Below are positions 41,140 through 49,404 of a DNA stretch of 64,000 nucleotides, piece by piece. The position numbers were made by a program, and so were the translations under genes. The notes under the pieces were generated by a model that saw nothing but the letters and a program-made list of their open reading frames with translations, was not told where the DNA came from and ran no database searches. The first letter of the stretch is position 1. The number at the start of each line of letters is the position of its first letter. Source of the stretch: Pedobacter paludis (GTDB taxonomy: Bacteria; Bacteroidota; Bacteroidia; Sphingobacteriales; Sphingobacteriaceae). The stretch is taken from assembly GCF_003173575.1 (NCBI RefSeq), contig NZ_QGNY01000009.1:62001-126000 (forward strand), given 5' to 3'.

Positions 41140-42174
41140 TTACTCGTGTTTGTTCTTCTCTGATGGTATTACCAATTCAGTGCTCGTTTTAACAGGGGTT
41201 CCAAAATTTGGCGTTCCATCTGCATTCCAAGTAAATTTTTGTGCCCTTGGCGAGCGGAAACCGCCACAGCCTTGTCCGGGTTTATCATTGGCGTGGTATA
41301 AAATCCAATCTTCAGTTCCATCTGGCGATTTAAAAAACGAATTGTGTCCTGGAGCGTAAACACCATTTTCTACCGATCTTTGAAAAACTGGCCGATCGAA
41401 TTTTGCCCATGATTTTGGATCTAAGAGATTACTCTTTAAATCAGCAGATAGCATTCCAAGCGCATAAAAATCCGTCCAGCAACCGCTAGCAGAATAAATA
41501 ATAAAAACCTTGCTGTTGTGAACTAAAAATTGAGGGCCTTCATTAACATCAACATGTTCCGAATTGCCCAAATCTCCAATTTTCTCCCAATCAAATTTCG
41601 GCGATGATATTTTGTACCGTTCACCATCAACCGTCCATGGATTTTTGAGTTTAGCAATAAAAACTTCCTGTTTGCCATTTACATCGCCTTCCCATCCCGA
41701 CCAAATCATGTAAAGTTTTCCATTTATTTCAGCTACGTCGCCATCAATTGCCCATTTATTGGTCGGGTCGGTGATCTGTCCCTTAAAAACCCATTCGCCT
41801 TCCATCGGATCTTTTGATGAATTTTCCAAAACATACATTCTGTGGTTTTCATTTTTTCCATTATCCGCAGCAAAATAAGCGTACCATTTCCCACGGAGAA
41901 ACATAACTTCTGGAGCCCAGATATTTTTTGAATACGGACCTGAAGATGGCGCTTTCCAAATGGTTTTATGAGGTGCGTCTTTCAAGCCTTCAAGTGTTTT
42001 GCTTTTCCAAAGTTCTACCCGATTTCCGGCAGAATTGGTATAATAATAAAAGCCGTCTTTGTAATAACTATAAGGGTCTGCACCTGATGGAAGTAATGGA
42101 TTCTTGAAAGTCTGTGCCTGTGCAATCCCTAAGGATAGTATCGATATGCACAGTATGAAATATATTTTTTTCAT
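41140..42174 (-). CDS. Exported GH43 glycosidase (first copy)
   Basis: 344 residues; signal peptide (1-20, ends IAQAQ). Five-bladed propeller of GH43 with catalytic base D33 (SGADPYSYY), pKa modulator D144 (WAIDGDVAEI) and acid E212 (NEGPQFL). IWAPEV (85-90) is typical. GH43 enzymes act on arabinan, arabinoxylan or galactan side chains; this sequence resembles exo-acting arabinofuranosidase-type members but the subfamily is not certain. The upstream GH43 gene starts 12 bp away from its ATG, so the two are one operon. Its stop codon adjoins the tandem repeat array. Confidence 0.85.
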   Translation of the reverse strand: MKKIYFILCISILSLGIAQAQTFKNPLLPSGADPYSYYKDGFYYYTNSAGNRVELWKSKTLEGLKDAPHKTIWKAPSSGPYSKNIWAPEVMFLRGKWYAYFAADNGKNENHRMYVLENSSKDPMEGEWVFKGQITDPTNKWAIDGDVAEINGKLYMIWSGWEGDVNGKQEVFIAKLKNPWTVDGERYKISSPKFDWEKIGDLGNSEHVDVNEGPQFLVHNSKVFIIYSASGCWTDFYALGMLSADLKSNLLDPKSWAKFDRPVFQRSVENGVYAPGHNSFFKSPDGTEDWILYHANDKPGQGCGGFRSPRAQKFTWNADGTPNFGTPVKTSTELVIPSEKNKHE

Positions 42175-42186
42175 TGAGTTCTACTG

Positions 42187-43158
42187 TTATCTGGTTAAAA
42201 ATCTCATTGTTGCTGGATCGACTTTCATCTCAAAACTACCATCTTTTTGCTTAACAAACTGAGCAGAAATAGTTGCAGTAGCTCTTGGAGAGACCCTTTT
42301 ATTTGAATGATGCGTATGAAATACATATTGGAGATTTCCTTTTTTATCAACGAAGAAATCGCCATGCCCAGTGCCGTTAAAACCTAAATTCCTTTTACTA
42401 ATTATTGGATTGCCCTGAAATTTTGTCCAAGGACCAAAAGGCGAGTTAGATGTTGCGTAACCTACAGCATAATCGGGATTGCGAAAATCATTTGCAGAAT
42501 AAAATAAATAATAGAGACTTCCCTTTTTTAGCACTGTTGGCCCCTCAGTTACGGGCCAACCAGTTTTTTCTGTGTTTTCCCAAGGCTGGGTTGCGGTAAT
42601 GCATTCCTTTAAGGTTTCAGGGATGATGTCAGAAAAATCAGCCTTTAGTTCTGCTACAAAAATTCGGTTTCCATTTCCAAGCCTTACATGGTATAGGTAA
42701 GTTTTTCCATCTGAATCATGAAAGATAAATGGATCAATCTGAAGTCCTTTACTGGGTAAAGATTTAATCTCATTCTGCACAAATGGCCCCAGCGGACTGT
42801 CGCTTTGTGCAATTGCAATATGTTCGTTAGCGGTGTAAGCCATATAAAACTTTCCATTCTGCTTAAAAACTTGTGGAGCCCAAAAACCTTTATCACCATA
42901 ACTTTCACCTTTCACTAATGCAAAACCGTTATTTTTCCCAATTGGCCCAGTCCACTTTTTTAAATCGTTAGACTGATAAACCTCAAAACCTTTTTCGCTA
43001 CTGGTTCCATATAAATAATAAGTGCCTTGATTTAAAAATATAGTTGGGTCTGCAAGATAAATGGTATCCGTTTTTTTAAAGAAATTGAAAGAGTCTTTAG
43101 CTGAAATATTGCCAATACATAGCGAGAGCACGAGGAAAGTTAGGATGTAATTTTTCAA
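42187..43158 (-). CDS. Exported GH43 glycosidase (second copy)
   Basis: 323 residues; signal peptide (1-20, ends GNISA). Catalytic triad D37 (LADPTIF), D142 (QIDPFIF) and E205 (VTEGPTV). FWAPQVF (92-98) and a HTHHS segment near 280 match the family; it differs clearly from its neighbour and is not a recent duplicate. Likely releases arabinose, xylose or galactose residues. It precedes the other GH43 gene by 12 bp. Its start lies 54 bp after the Lrp-family gene on the same strand, so read-through from that gene is possible. Confidence 0.86.
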   Translation of the reverse strand: MKNYILTFLVLSLCIGNISAKDSFNFFKKTDTIYLADPTIFLNQGTYYLYGTSSEKGFEVYQSNDLKKWTGPIGKNNGFALVKGESYGDKGFWAPQVFKQNGKFYMAYTANEHIAIAQSDSPLGPFVQNEIKSLPSKGLQIDPFIFHDSDGKTYLYHVRLGNGNRIFVAELKADFSDIIPETLKECITATQPWENTEKTGWPVTEGPTVLKKGSLYYLFYSANDFRNPDYAVGYATSNSPFGPWTKFQGNPIISKRNLGFNGTGHGDFFVDKKGNLQYVFHTHHSNKRVSPRATATISAQFVKQKDGSFEMKVDPATMRFLTR

Positions 43159-43212
43159 TACTTAGAGATTTATCAAATATTTAGAATAGAATTTATCTAT
43201 TTTAAACCCATA

Positions 43213-43680
43213 CTACAAAGGGTAAGCAGTTTCACTTTTCGGTTCTGAAAGTACGAAATAACTTTGTACTGTGGTAATGTTTGGCAAGGTTGCCAATTTG
43301 TTCCTCAAAAATTCGTGGTAAGCATCCATATCCTGAGTTGCAATGCGCAAGATAAAATCGTGCGCCCCTGTCATTTGCAAACATTCCATAACCTCGCTAA
43401 ACTTCGATACCTCGGTCTCGAAATCAATTAGTGTTGTTGCGGTATGCTCCTTTAGCAAAACATGCGAAAATGCAATTAGGTTGCGGTTTATTTTCTTACG
43501 ATCTAGAATTGCAACAATTCTTTTAATATAGCCCTGCTCTTTCAAACGTCTTATTCTTTCGTGAATAGTGGCGATTGATTTATGGAGTTTTAGTGCAATT
43601 TCTTTGTTGGTAAAAGATGCATCATGCTGAAGAAGCTTCAGAATCTCAACATCAACATGATCTAAATCTCCCTGTGTCAT
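43213..43680 (-). CDS. Lrp/AsnC family transcriptional regulator
   Basis: 155 residues: N-terminal winged HTH (about 5-60; DVEILKLLQHDASFTNKEIALKLHKSIATIHERIRRL) and C-terminal RAM/ligand-binding domain (about 70-150; GAHDFILRIATQD). Divergent from the cysteine-synthase-like gene over a 196-bp region with TTTTAC/GTAAAA half-sites, so it probably controls that gene and itself in response to an amino acid, possibly cysteine or a related compound (inference). Downstream on its strand lie the GH43 genes. Confidence 0.9.
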   Translation of the reverse strand: MTQGDLDHVDVEILKLLQHDASFTNKEIALKLHKSIATIHERIRRLKEQGYIKRIVAILDRKKINRNLIAFSHVLLKEHTATTLIDFETEVSKFSEVMECLQMTGAHDFILRIATQDMDAYHEFLRNKLATLPNITTVQSYFVLSEPKSETAYPL

Positions 43681-43769
43681 TTGCTATGGAATGAAAAAAA
43701 ATATAATTATGGCGTAAAACAAAGTTGATAATCGAAATAAAAACTAAAATTTAATCAAAAAAGCAAAAA

Positions 43770-43781
43770 TTTTACGTAAAA
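43770..43781. promoter_or_regulatory. Perfect palindrome in the lrp-cysK divergent region
   Basis: TTTTACGTAAAA. Related half-sites GCGTAAAAC (near 43712) and GTTTTACCG (near 43819) flank it at roughly 50-60 bp intervals. This is compatible with an Lrp-family operator but unproven. Confidence 0.4.
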
Positions 43782-43876
43782 AACAACATCTATTGACATA
43801 AAACTTTATAATACTGAGTTTTACCGAAATTATAAATCAATCTGTAAAGCGTGAGCTAAAGATTTAAAACATAACG

Positions 43877-44923
43877 ATGGCAACCTTAACTTCAAGTGAA
43901 ATCAATACAGCATTGCAGGGAAAATTCGAGCATCTCTCTCTTTTGGTAGGAAACACGCCTATGCTTGAGCTTACTTATAATTATTTAGGGAAACAGGGAA
44001 AAATTTATGTTAAATGCGAACATTATAATTTAACCGGAAGTATTAAAGATAGAATGGCGCTTTACACTTTAAAGAAAGCCTATGCTGATGGTACAATAAA
44101 ACCAGGTGATGAAATTGTAGAGGCAACCAGTGGCAACACCGGAATTGCTTTTGCGGCAATTGGCAAAGCCCTTGGCCACCCAGTTAGGATTATTATGCCG
44201 AACTGGCTGAGCAGAGAGCGCATGGACATTATAAAAAGTTTAGGTGCAGAGATTGTTCTTGTAAGCAAGGAAGAAGGTGGATTTATTGGAAGCATAAAAC
44301 TTGCTGAGTGGATGGCAAGAAATAATTCCAACATTTTCTTACCCAAACAGTTCGAAAATACAGCCAATCCCGAAGCGCATGAATACACCACCGGAAAAGA
44401 AATCTGGGAGCAGTTGCGCTTAAAAAACCTTTGTCCAGATGCTTTTGTAGCTGGCGTTGGAACTGGCGGAACAATAATGGGCGTAGGGAACTATCTTAGA
44501 AAACAAAAAGCCGACATTAAGATTCATCCTCTGGAGCCATCAGAATCGCCAACGTTAACAACAGGTTATAAAGTTGGCAGTCACAGAATCCAGGGAATTT
44601 CTGATGAATTTATTCCGGAGATTGTAAAGTTAAAAGAACTTGATGAAGTTGTTCAGGTTAATGATGGAGATGCAATTTTAATGGCACAGAAACTTGCGGG
44701 CAAACTTGGTCTGGCGGTTGGAATTTCATCTGGCGCAAATGTAATCGGAGCCATAAAACTTCAACAGCAATTAGGCAAAGACAGTTGTGTTGTAACCATC
44801 TTTTCTGATAGCAACAAAAAATATTTAAGCACCGATTTAATGAAAGTAGAACCCATTATAGCCGGTTATCTAACACCTGATATTGAATTTGTAGATTATC
44901 AGGCATTCAGTAGATTACATTAA
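43877..44923 (+). CDS. Cysteine synthase-like PLP enzyme
   Basis: 348-residue fold-type II enzyme. The Schiff-base lysine K57 sits in NLTGSIKDRMALYTL, unlike the common N-P-S-x-S-x-K-D-R of CysK. The substrate loop EATSGNTGIAFAAIG, the phosphate loop GVGTGGTIMGVG and SGANVIGA near the C-terminus fit the family. The altered motif suggests a divergent subclass, e.g. O-phosphoserine or another acceptor user, but this is inference. It is 24 bp upstream of the DsbD-alpha gene and divergent from an Lrp regulator. A cystathionine beta-synthase role is also possible. Confidence 0.82.
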   Translation: MATLTSSEINTALQGKFEHLSLLVGNTPMLELTYNYLGKQGKIYVKCEHYNLTGSIKDRMALYTLKKAYADGTIKPGDEIVEATSGNTGIAFAAIGKALGHPVRIIMPNWLSRERMDIIKSLGAEIVLVSKEEGGFIGSIKLAEWMARNNSNIFLPKQFENTANPEAHEYTTGKEIWEQLRLKNLCPDAFVAGVGTGGTIMGVGNYLRKQKADIKIHPLEPSESPTLTTGYKVGSHRIQGISDEFIPEIVKLKELDEVVQVNDGDAILMAQKLAGKLGLAVGISSGANVIGAIKLQQQLGKDSCVVTIFSDSNKKYLSTDLMKVEPIIAGYLTPDIEFVDYQAFSRLH

Positions 44924-44947
44924 AAATCAACCAAAAAAAACCACAAA

Positions 44948-45397
44948 ATGAAAAAGATTACAATCTTATTTTGCATCGCTTCGCTATTCAGTGTAAGCGC
45001 TTACAGCCAGATTTTAAAACCGGTAACCTGGAGTTATGCAGCGAAAAAAACAAGTGCTACCGAAGCAACCGTATACATCAAAGCCGTTATTGACGAAGGC
45101 TGGCATCTTTATTCACAAACCGTTAAAGATGGTGGCCCGGTAAAAACAACCTTTGCTTTTCCAGCATCAAAAACATATACATTAGTTGGAAAAACAATAG
45201 AACCAAAACCGATTACCAAATTCGAATCTACATTTAAAATGGATGTAAGCTACTTTCAAAATTCGGTAGTCTTTCAACAGAAAGTTAAGCTTAATGGCAA
45301 AAATGTTGCTGTAAAGGGAAGCGTAGAATTTATGGTATGCAATGATAAACAGTGTCTTCCGCCAGAAACCGTAGAATTTAGTATTCCAGTAAAATAA
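44948..45397 (+). CDS. Exported stand-alone DsbD alpha-domain protein
   Basis: 149 residues: signal peptide (1-20, ends SAYSQ) and an immunoglobulin-like domain of the DsbD N-terminal type. VCNDKQCLPPETVEF (130-144) carries the cysteine pair C131/C136 corresponding to DsbD Cys103/Cys109, which receives electrons from the membrane domain. The transmembrane and thioredoxin parts of DsbD are absent, so this is either an electron shuttle for another membrane reductase or a chaperone-like protein. It follows the cysteine-synthase-like gene by 24 bp, indicating co-transcription. Terminator at 45537-45571. Confidence 0.82.
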   Translation: MKKITILFCIASLFSVSAYSQILKPVTWSYAAKKTSATEATVYIKAVIDEGWHLYSQTVKDGGPVKTTFAFPASKTYTLVGKTIEPKPITKFESTFKMDVSYFQNSVVFQQKVKLNGKNVAVKGSVEFMVCNDKQCLPPETVEFSIPVK

Positions 45398-45536
45398 TGG
45401 TGAAGCCCTTGTAGGCTTCAATCGAATTATAAAAATTTCTGAAAAAGTGGCTTAACACCATCCAATTACAGATCAAAATAAACTGAAGGTAGTAGAAGGC
45501 CTTCAGCATTTAATTTTAGTAATTTAGTTAATGATG

Positions 45537-45571
45537 AAGAGCAGTGCTGGATAGCCTGCTCTTGTTTTTTA
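45537..45571 (+). terminator. Rho-independent terminator after the cysteine-synthase/DsbD-alpha unit
   Basis: AAGAGCAG (45537-45544) and CTGCTCTT (45556-45563), with an inner GCT/AGC pairing, followed by GTTTTTT. It lies about 140 bp after the DsbD-alpha stop and 120 bp before pxpB. Two smaller hairpins (GAAGCC/GGCTTC near 45403 and CTGAAGG/CCTTCAG near 45483) precede it. Confidence 0.8.
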
Positions 45572-45690
45572 ACATCCTTTATGGCTCTAAAGCGTTTAAA
45601 AACCAAGATCAAATTTTTAATTATTTAGCAAAAGGATTAAATTATAAACTACTATCTTAAACCCATATATTATATCAATCGAAACCATTA

Positions 45691-46440
45691 ATGCAACCAA
45701 TGGAAGCAGCATTACCTAATCTTTTAAGCACCCCAAATTTTGAGATTTATTATCTAAGCGAACAGGCGGTTACCATAAGTTTTGGAAATGAAATAAGTGA
45801 AAGTTTAGCTCAAGAGATTAGAAAATTTAACAGCCTGATACATCAAAATCCCTTTCTGGGGTTTAATACAACTGTTCCGGCTTATGCTACGCTTACTGTT
45901 TTTTACGATCCATTAGTGGTTTTATTAACAGATTTAGAAGGGCTTACCTGTTTTGATAAAATATCCGGTTATTTACATAATCTCAAAACTTTAAAAGAAA
46001 ACCGATCTATTTCCAAGGAAGAAACCATCACCATTCCCGTTTATTATGGTGGAGATTTTGGGCCTGATTTGGATGAGATTTCCTTACATACAAAACTTGG
46101 TCATGATGAAATTATAAATATTCATAGTTCCGTAACCTATAAGGTTTACATGATCGGTTTCGTACCCGGATTTCCTTATCTGGGTGGAATGGATAAGCGA
46201 CTCACAACTCCCAGAAAAACTTACCCACGGGCAATTGTACCTGCTGGTGCGGTTGGAATTGCTGGCGAACAAACAGGGGTTTATCCTTTGGAAACACCCG
46301 GGGGCTGGCAAATCATCGGGAGAACGCCAACTGTCTTGTTTAATCCAAAACGGGAACAGCCCTCATTATTAAAGGCAGGCAATCAAGTAATTTTTAAACC
46401 AATTGGTTTAGAAGAATTTGAGCATTTATCTGGAAAATAA
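45691..46440 (+). CDS. pxpB: 5-oxoprolinase subunit B
   Basis: 249 residues (KipI family). Together with PxpC and PxpA it hydrolyses 5-oxo-L-proline to glutamate with ATP. Signature IGFVPGFPYLGGMD and LETPGGWQIIGRTP (near 155-210) are the typical cyclophilin-like C-terminal motifs. The B. subtilis homologue was first known as KipI, an inhibitor of sporulation kinase KinA. ATG 45691 or 45700 could start it. It ends 1 bp before pxpC; the transcript continues to the transporter. Confidence 0.95.
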   Translation: MQPMEAALPNLLSTPNFEIYYLSEQAVTISFGNEISESLAQEIRKFNSLIHQNPFLGFNTTVPAYATLTVFYDPLVVLLTDLEGLTCFDKISGYLHNLKTLKENRSISKEETITIPVYYGGDFGPDLDEISLHTKLGHDEIINIHSSVTYKVYMIGFVPGFPYLGGMDKRLTTPRKTYPRAIVPAGAVGIAGEQTGVYPLETPGGWQIIGRTPTVLFNPKREQPSLLKAGNQVIFKPIGLEEFEHLSGK

Positions 46441-46441
46441 T

Positions 46442-47431
46442 ATGGAAATCTGCATCTTAAAACCAGGAGTACTAAGCACAATACAAGATCTTGGCCGAAT
46501 GGATTACCTAAATCAAGCAATCCCAGTTTCTGGCGCAACGGATCAGCTTTCTGCACGAATCGCAAACAAAGCAGTTGGTAATTCAGAGGGTGATGCTGTT
46601 ATAGAATTTACTTACGCAGCCGCAGAATTTAAAGCAGAAACCGAAATTTTAATCGCTTATGCTGGTGATGGGGCAACCTTTTATGCCAACGGAGAAAAAC
46701 TCCCAACTGAGCGACCAATTTTTGTTCCAGCAGAAACTGTAATTAAATTGATTAATAATCCAGACGGTGCAAGAACTTATTTGGCCATTGCTGGTGGCTG
46801 GAACGTGCCAGAGGTTTTGGGAAGTAAAAGCACATACTTGACTGCAGCTTTTGGTGGTTATGAAGGGAGAATATTAAAAACTGGCGATCATTTAAAAAGT
46901 TCGGAAAATTTAAGTGAAACGTCGATATCGATTTTGAACAGGTTAAGAGGAAATACTATTAAGTATTTACAGTGGAGCATTCCAAAAGCCTTATTGTTGC
47001 CAAAAGACCATAAAACGATTAGGGTTGTTCCTGCAAGAGAATTTACCTGGTTTGACAGTCAGTCGATAATTGGATTTCTATCCGATTCATTTTCAATTGG
47101 TTTAAACAGTAACCGAATGGGATATCATTTAGAAGGAAATAAAATTAACCGAATTAAAAATGATGAATTATTAAGTACTGCTGTTTTTCCTGGAACAATT
47201 CAAGTTACTGGAAGCGGAAATTTGGTTTTATTAATGGCTGATTGCCAAACTACAGGCGGTTATCCACGGATTGCTCAAGTTGCTTCGGTAGATTTACCTT
47301 TATGTGCTCAGTTAAAGCCAGGAGATCATATTCGTTTTTCAGAAATCAGTAAAGAAGATGCAGAATTCCTGTATATTGAGCGTGAAAAAGAATTAGCCAG
47401 ACTTACTCTCGCAATTAATTCTAAATTTTAA
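46442..47431 (+). CDS. pxpC: 5-oxoprolinase subunit C (biotin-dependent carboxyltransferase family)
   Basis: 329 residues (KipA). The characteristic start ICILKPGVLSTIQDLGR and the internal SNRMGYHLEG motif are seen. It forms the PxpBC kinase part, likely phosphorylating the ring carbonyl of oxoproline for PxpA to hydrolyse. ATG 46442 follows the pxpB stop after one base; a longer frame overlapping pxpB is less plausible. Cytoplasmic. Confidence 0.95.
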   Translation: MEICILKPGVLSTIQDLGRMDYLNQAIPVSGATDQLSARIANKAVGNSEGDAVIEFTYAAAEFKAETEILIAYAGDGATFYANGEKLPTERPIFVPAETVIKLINNPDGARTYLAIAGGWNVPEVLGSKSTYLTAAFGGYEGRILKTGDHLKSSENLSETSISILNRLRGNTIKYLQWSIPKALLLPKDHKTIRVVPAREFTWFDSQSIIGFLSDSFSIGLNSNRMGYHLEGNKINRIKNDELLSTAVFPGTIQVTGSGNLVLLMADCQTTGGYPRIAQVASVDLPLCAQLKPGDHIRFSEISKEDAEFLYIEREKELARLTLAINSKF

Positions 47432-47452
47432 CCATACAAAAACTTTTTTTTG

Positions 47453-48214
47453 ATGCAAAGCATAGATCTTAACTGCGATATGGGCGAGGCATTTGGCAAT
47501 TACCCTATGCCAAATGATGATATTCTGATGGATTATATTACTTCGGCAAATATTGCATGCGGTTTTCATGCCGGTGATCCTGAAGTAATGCAACACACCG
47601 TAAATATGGCGGTTAAAAAAGGCGTTGCCATAGGTGCACATCCAGGCCTACCCGATCTTCAAGGCTTCGGCAGAAGAGAAATGAAAATTTCTCCGAAAGA
47701 GGCATACCAAATTACGCTATACCAAATTGGCGCCTTATCTGGTTTTGTTAAAGTGGCTAATGGCAAACTAAACCATGTTAAACCACATGGCGCACTTTAT
47801 AATATGGCCGCTAAAGACGCATTACTAGCTAAAGCGATTGCTCAGGCAATACATGATTTTGATACAACATTAATTTTGTATGCTTTAGCCGGAAGCGAAA
47901 TGATTCAGGCTGCAAAACAGATCGGTTTAATTACCGCATCAGAGGTTTTTGCAGATCGGAGTTATCAGGATGATGGTTCGTTAAAACCAAGAAATCAGGA
48001 AAATGCCTTAATAACCGATGAACAAGAATCCATTAAACAGGTTTTGATGATGGTAAAACAACAGCAGGTAATCTCGGTAAATAAAAATATAATTCCACTA
48101 AAGGCCGAAACCCTTTGTTTACATGGTGATGGTGTACATGCGGTAGATTTCGCGAAAAACATTTCAGCAAAATTAAAGGCCGAAGACATCGAGATTAAAG
48201 CTCCGAAATCATGA
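47453..48214 (+). CDS. pxpA: 5-oxoprolinase subunit A (LamB/YcsF family)
   Basis: 253 residues. Begins IDLNCDMGEAFGNY and has ANIACGFHAGDP, GAHPGLPDLQGFGRR and VKPHGALYN, all conserved in PxpA/YcsF. It opens the activated oxoproline ring. The base before is a TTG codon in frame, but ATG 47453 is the likely start. Its TGA overlaps the ATG of the next gene (ATGA), indicating translational coupling to the transporter. Confidence 0.95.
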   Translation: MQSIDLNCDMGEAFGNYPMPNDDILMDYITSANIACGFHAGDPEVMQHTVNMAVKKGVAIGAHPGLPDLQGFGRREMKISPKEAYQITLYQIGALSGFVKVANGKLNHVKPHGALYNMAAKDALLAKAIAQAIHDFDTTLILYALAGSEMIQAAKQIGLITASEVFADRSYQDDGSLKPRNQENALITDEQESIKQVLMMVKQQQVISVNKNIIPLKAETLCLHGDGVHAVDFAKNISAKLKAEDIEIKAPKS

Positions 48215-49392
48215 AAAAGAAATACAATTGGAGTGTATTAATTGGCGCAGCTTTCCTAATGGCTTCTTCTGCCATTGGACCAGGTTTTTTAACGCAAACA
48301 GCTGTTTTTACCGAACAATTGGGTGCCAGCTTTGCTTTCGTTATTTTACTTTCCATCATCCTTGATGCCGTTGCACAACTTAACATCTGGCGTATTATTG
48401 CGGTAGCAGACAAGCCTGCCCAAGATATTGCAAATAAGGTTTTTCCAGGGATGGGTTACTTTCTTTCATTTTTGGTTTTTTTAGGCGGGCTTGCATTTAA
48501 CATCGGCAATATTGCAGGCGCAGGTTTAGGACTGAATGTTTTATTTGGCATTAGTGTTGGTCAAGGCGCAGTAATTAGTGCCGTTTTAGCCATTGGAATA
48601 TTCATTTATAAAGAAGCAGGCAAAGCCATGGATGCTTTCGCAAAGACAATGGGTTTATTAAAAATAATGCTTGCCCTGTTTATTGCTTATATCAGTAATC
48701 CGCCGTTGGCAGAGGCAGCGATTCGATCGGTTAACCCAACTCATTTCAGTTTTACAGCAGTGCTAACCATAGTTGGCGGAACCGTTGGCGGATACATTAC
48801 TTTTTCTGGCGCCCATCGTTTATTGGATGCCCGGCAAACCGGAATTGAAAATCTTCCAGCGGTAAATAGAGGTGCGTTAAGCGCTATAGGTTTAGCATCT
48901 TTAATGCGCTTACTCCTTTTTATTGCTGCGCTTGGAGTAGTGAGCACGGGAGCACGTTTAGATCCTGCAAATCCTGCGGCATCTGTTTTTCAGTTGGCTA
49001 GCGGACAGTTTGGCTATAAAGTATTCGGACTTGTAATTTGGGCAGCAGGCATTTCTTCTGTGGTTGGTTCTGCTTATACTTCAATATCCTTCATTAAAAG
49101 TTTTCACCCTTTAATACTAAAATTTAACAGAGCAATTATTATCGTGTTTATATTGGTTTCTTGTTTCATTTTTGTAATAATCGGAAAACCGATAAAGATT
49201 TTGTTAGCCGTTGGTGCCATTAATGGTTTAATTTTACCAATTGCGTTAGGCGTTATGTTAATTGCCGCTTATCGAACTAAAATTATATCAAGTTATAAAC
49301 AGCCTTTGTGGCTTACTTTAGCTGGCGCCGGCGTTGTTGCAATAATGATTTGGATGGGTTATGGAACCATCCTGCAAATGCTTCATTCTTAA
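48211..49392 (+). CDS. NRAMP-type transporter coupled to pxpA (YcsG-like)
   Basis: 393 residues, about 11 membrane helices (first hydrophobic segment IGAAFLMASSAIGPGFL). The residue pattern ASSAIGPGFLTQTAVF corresponds to the first unwound helix of the NRAMP family, but the DPGN metal-binding motif is replaced by GPGF, lacking the Asp that binds Mn/Fe. B. subtilis has a related gene, ycsG, next to ycsF (pxpA). I therefore suspect uptake of oxoproline, an amino acid or a peptide fragment rather than a metal; this is inference. Start overlaps the pxpA stop. Confidence 0.8.
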   Translation: MKKKYNWSVLIGAAFLMASSAIGPGFLTQTAVFTEQLGASFAFVILLSIILDAVAQLNIWRIIAVADKPAQDIANKVFPGMGYFLSFLVFLGGLAFNIGNIAGAGLGLNVLFGISVGQGAVISAVLAIGIFIYKEAGKAMDAFAKTMGLLKIMLALFIAYISNPPLAEAAIRSVNPTHFSFTAVLTIVGGTVGGYITFSGAHRLLDARQTGIENLPAVNRGALSAIGLASLMRLLLFIAALGVVSTGARLDPANPAASVFQLASGQFGYKVFGLVIWAAGISSVVGSAYTSISFIKSFHPLILKFNRAIIIVFILVSCFIFVIIGKPIKILLAVGAINGLILPIALGVMLIAAYRTKIISSYKQPLWLTLAGAGVVAIMIWMGYGTILQMLHS

Positions 49393-49404
49393 ATATTACT
49401 TAAA

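Noticed and set aside
43794..43813. TTGACA followed by TATAAT as a sigma-70 promoter
   Set aside because: The two boxes are only 8 bp apart, and the Bacteroidota housekeeping sigma factor uses other elements.
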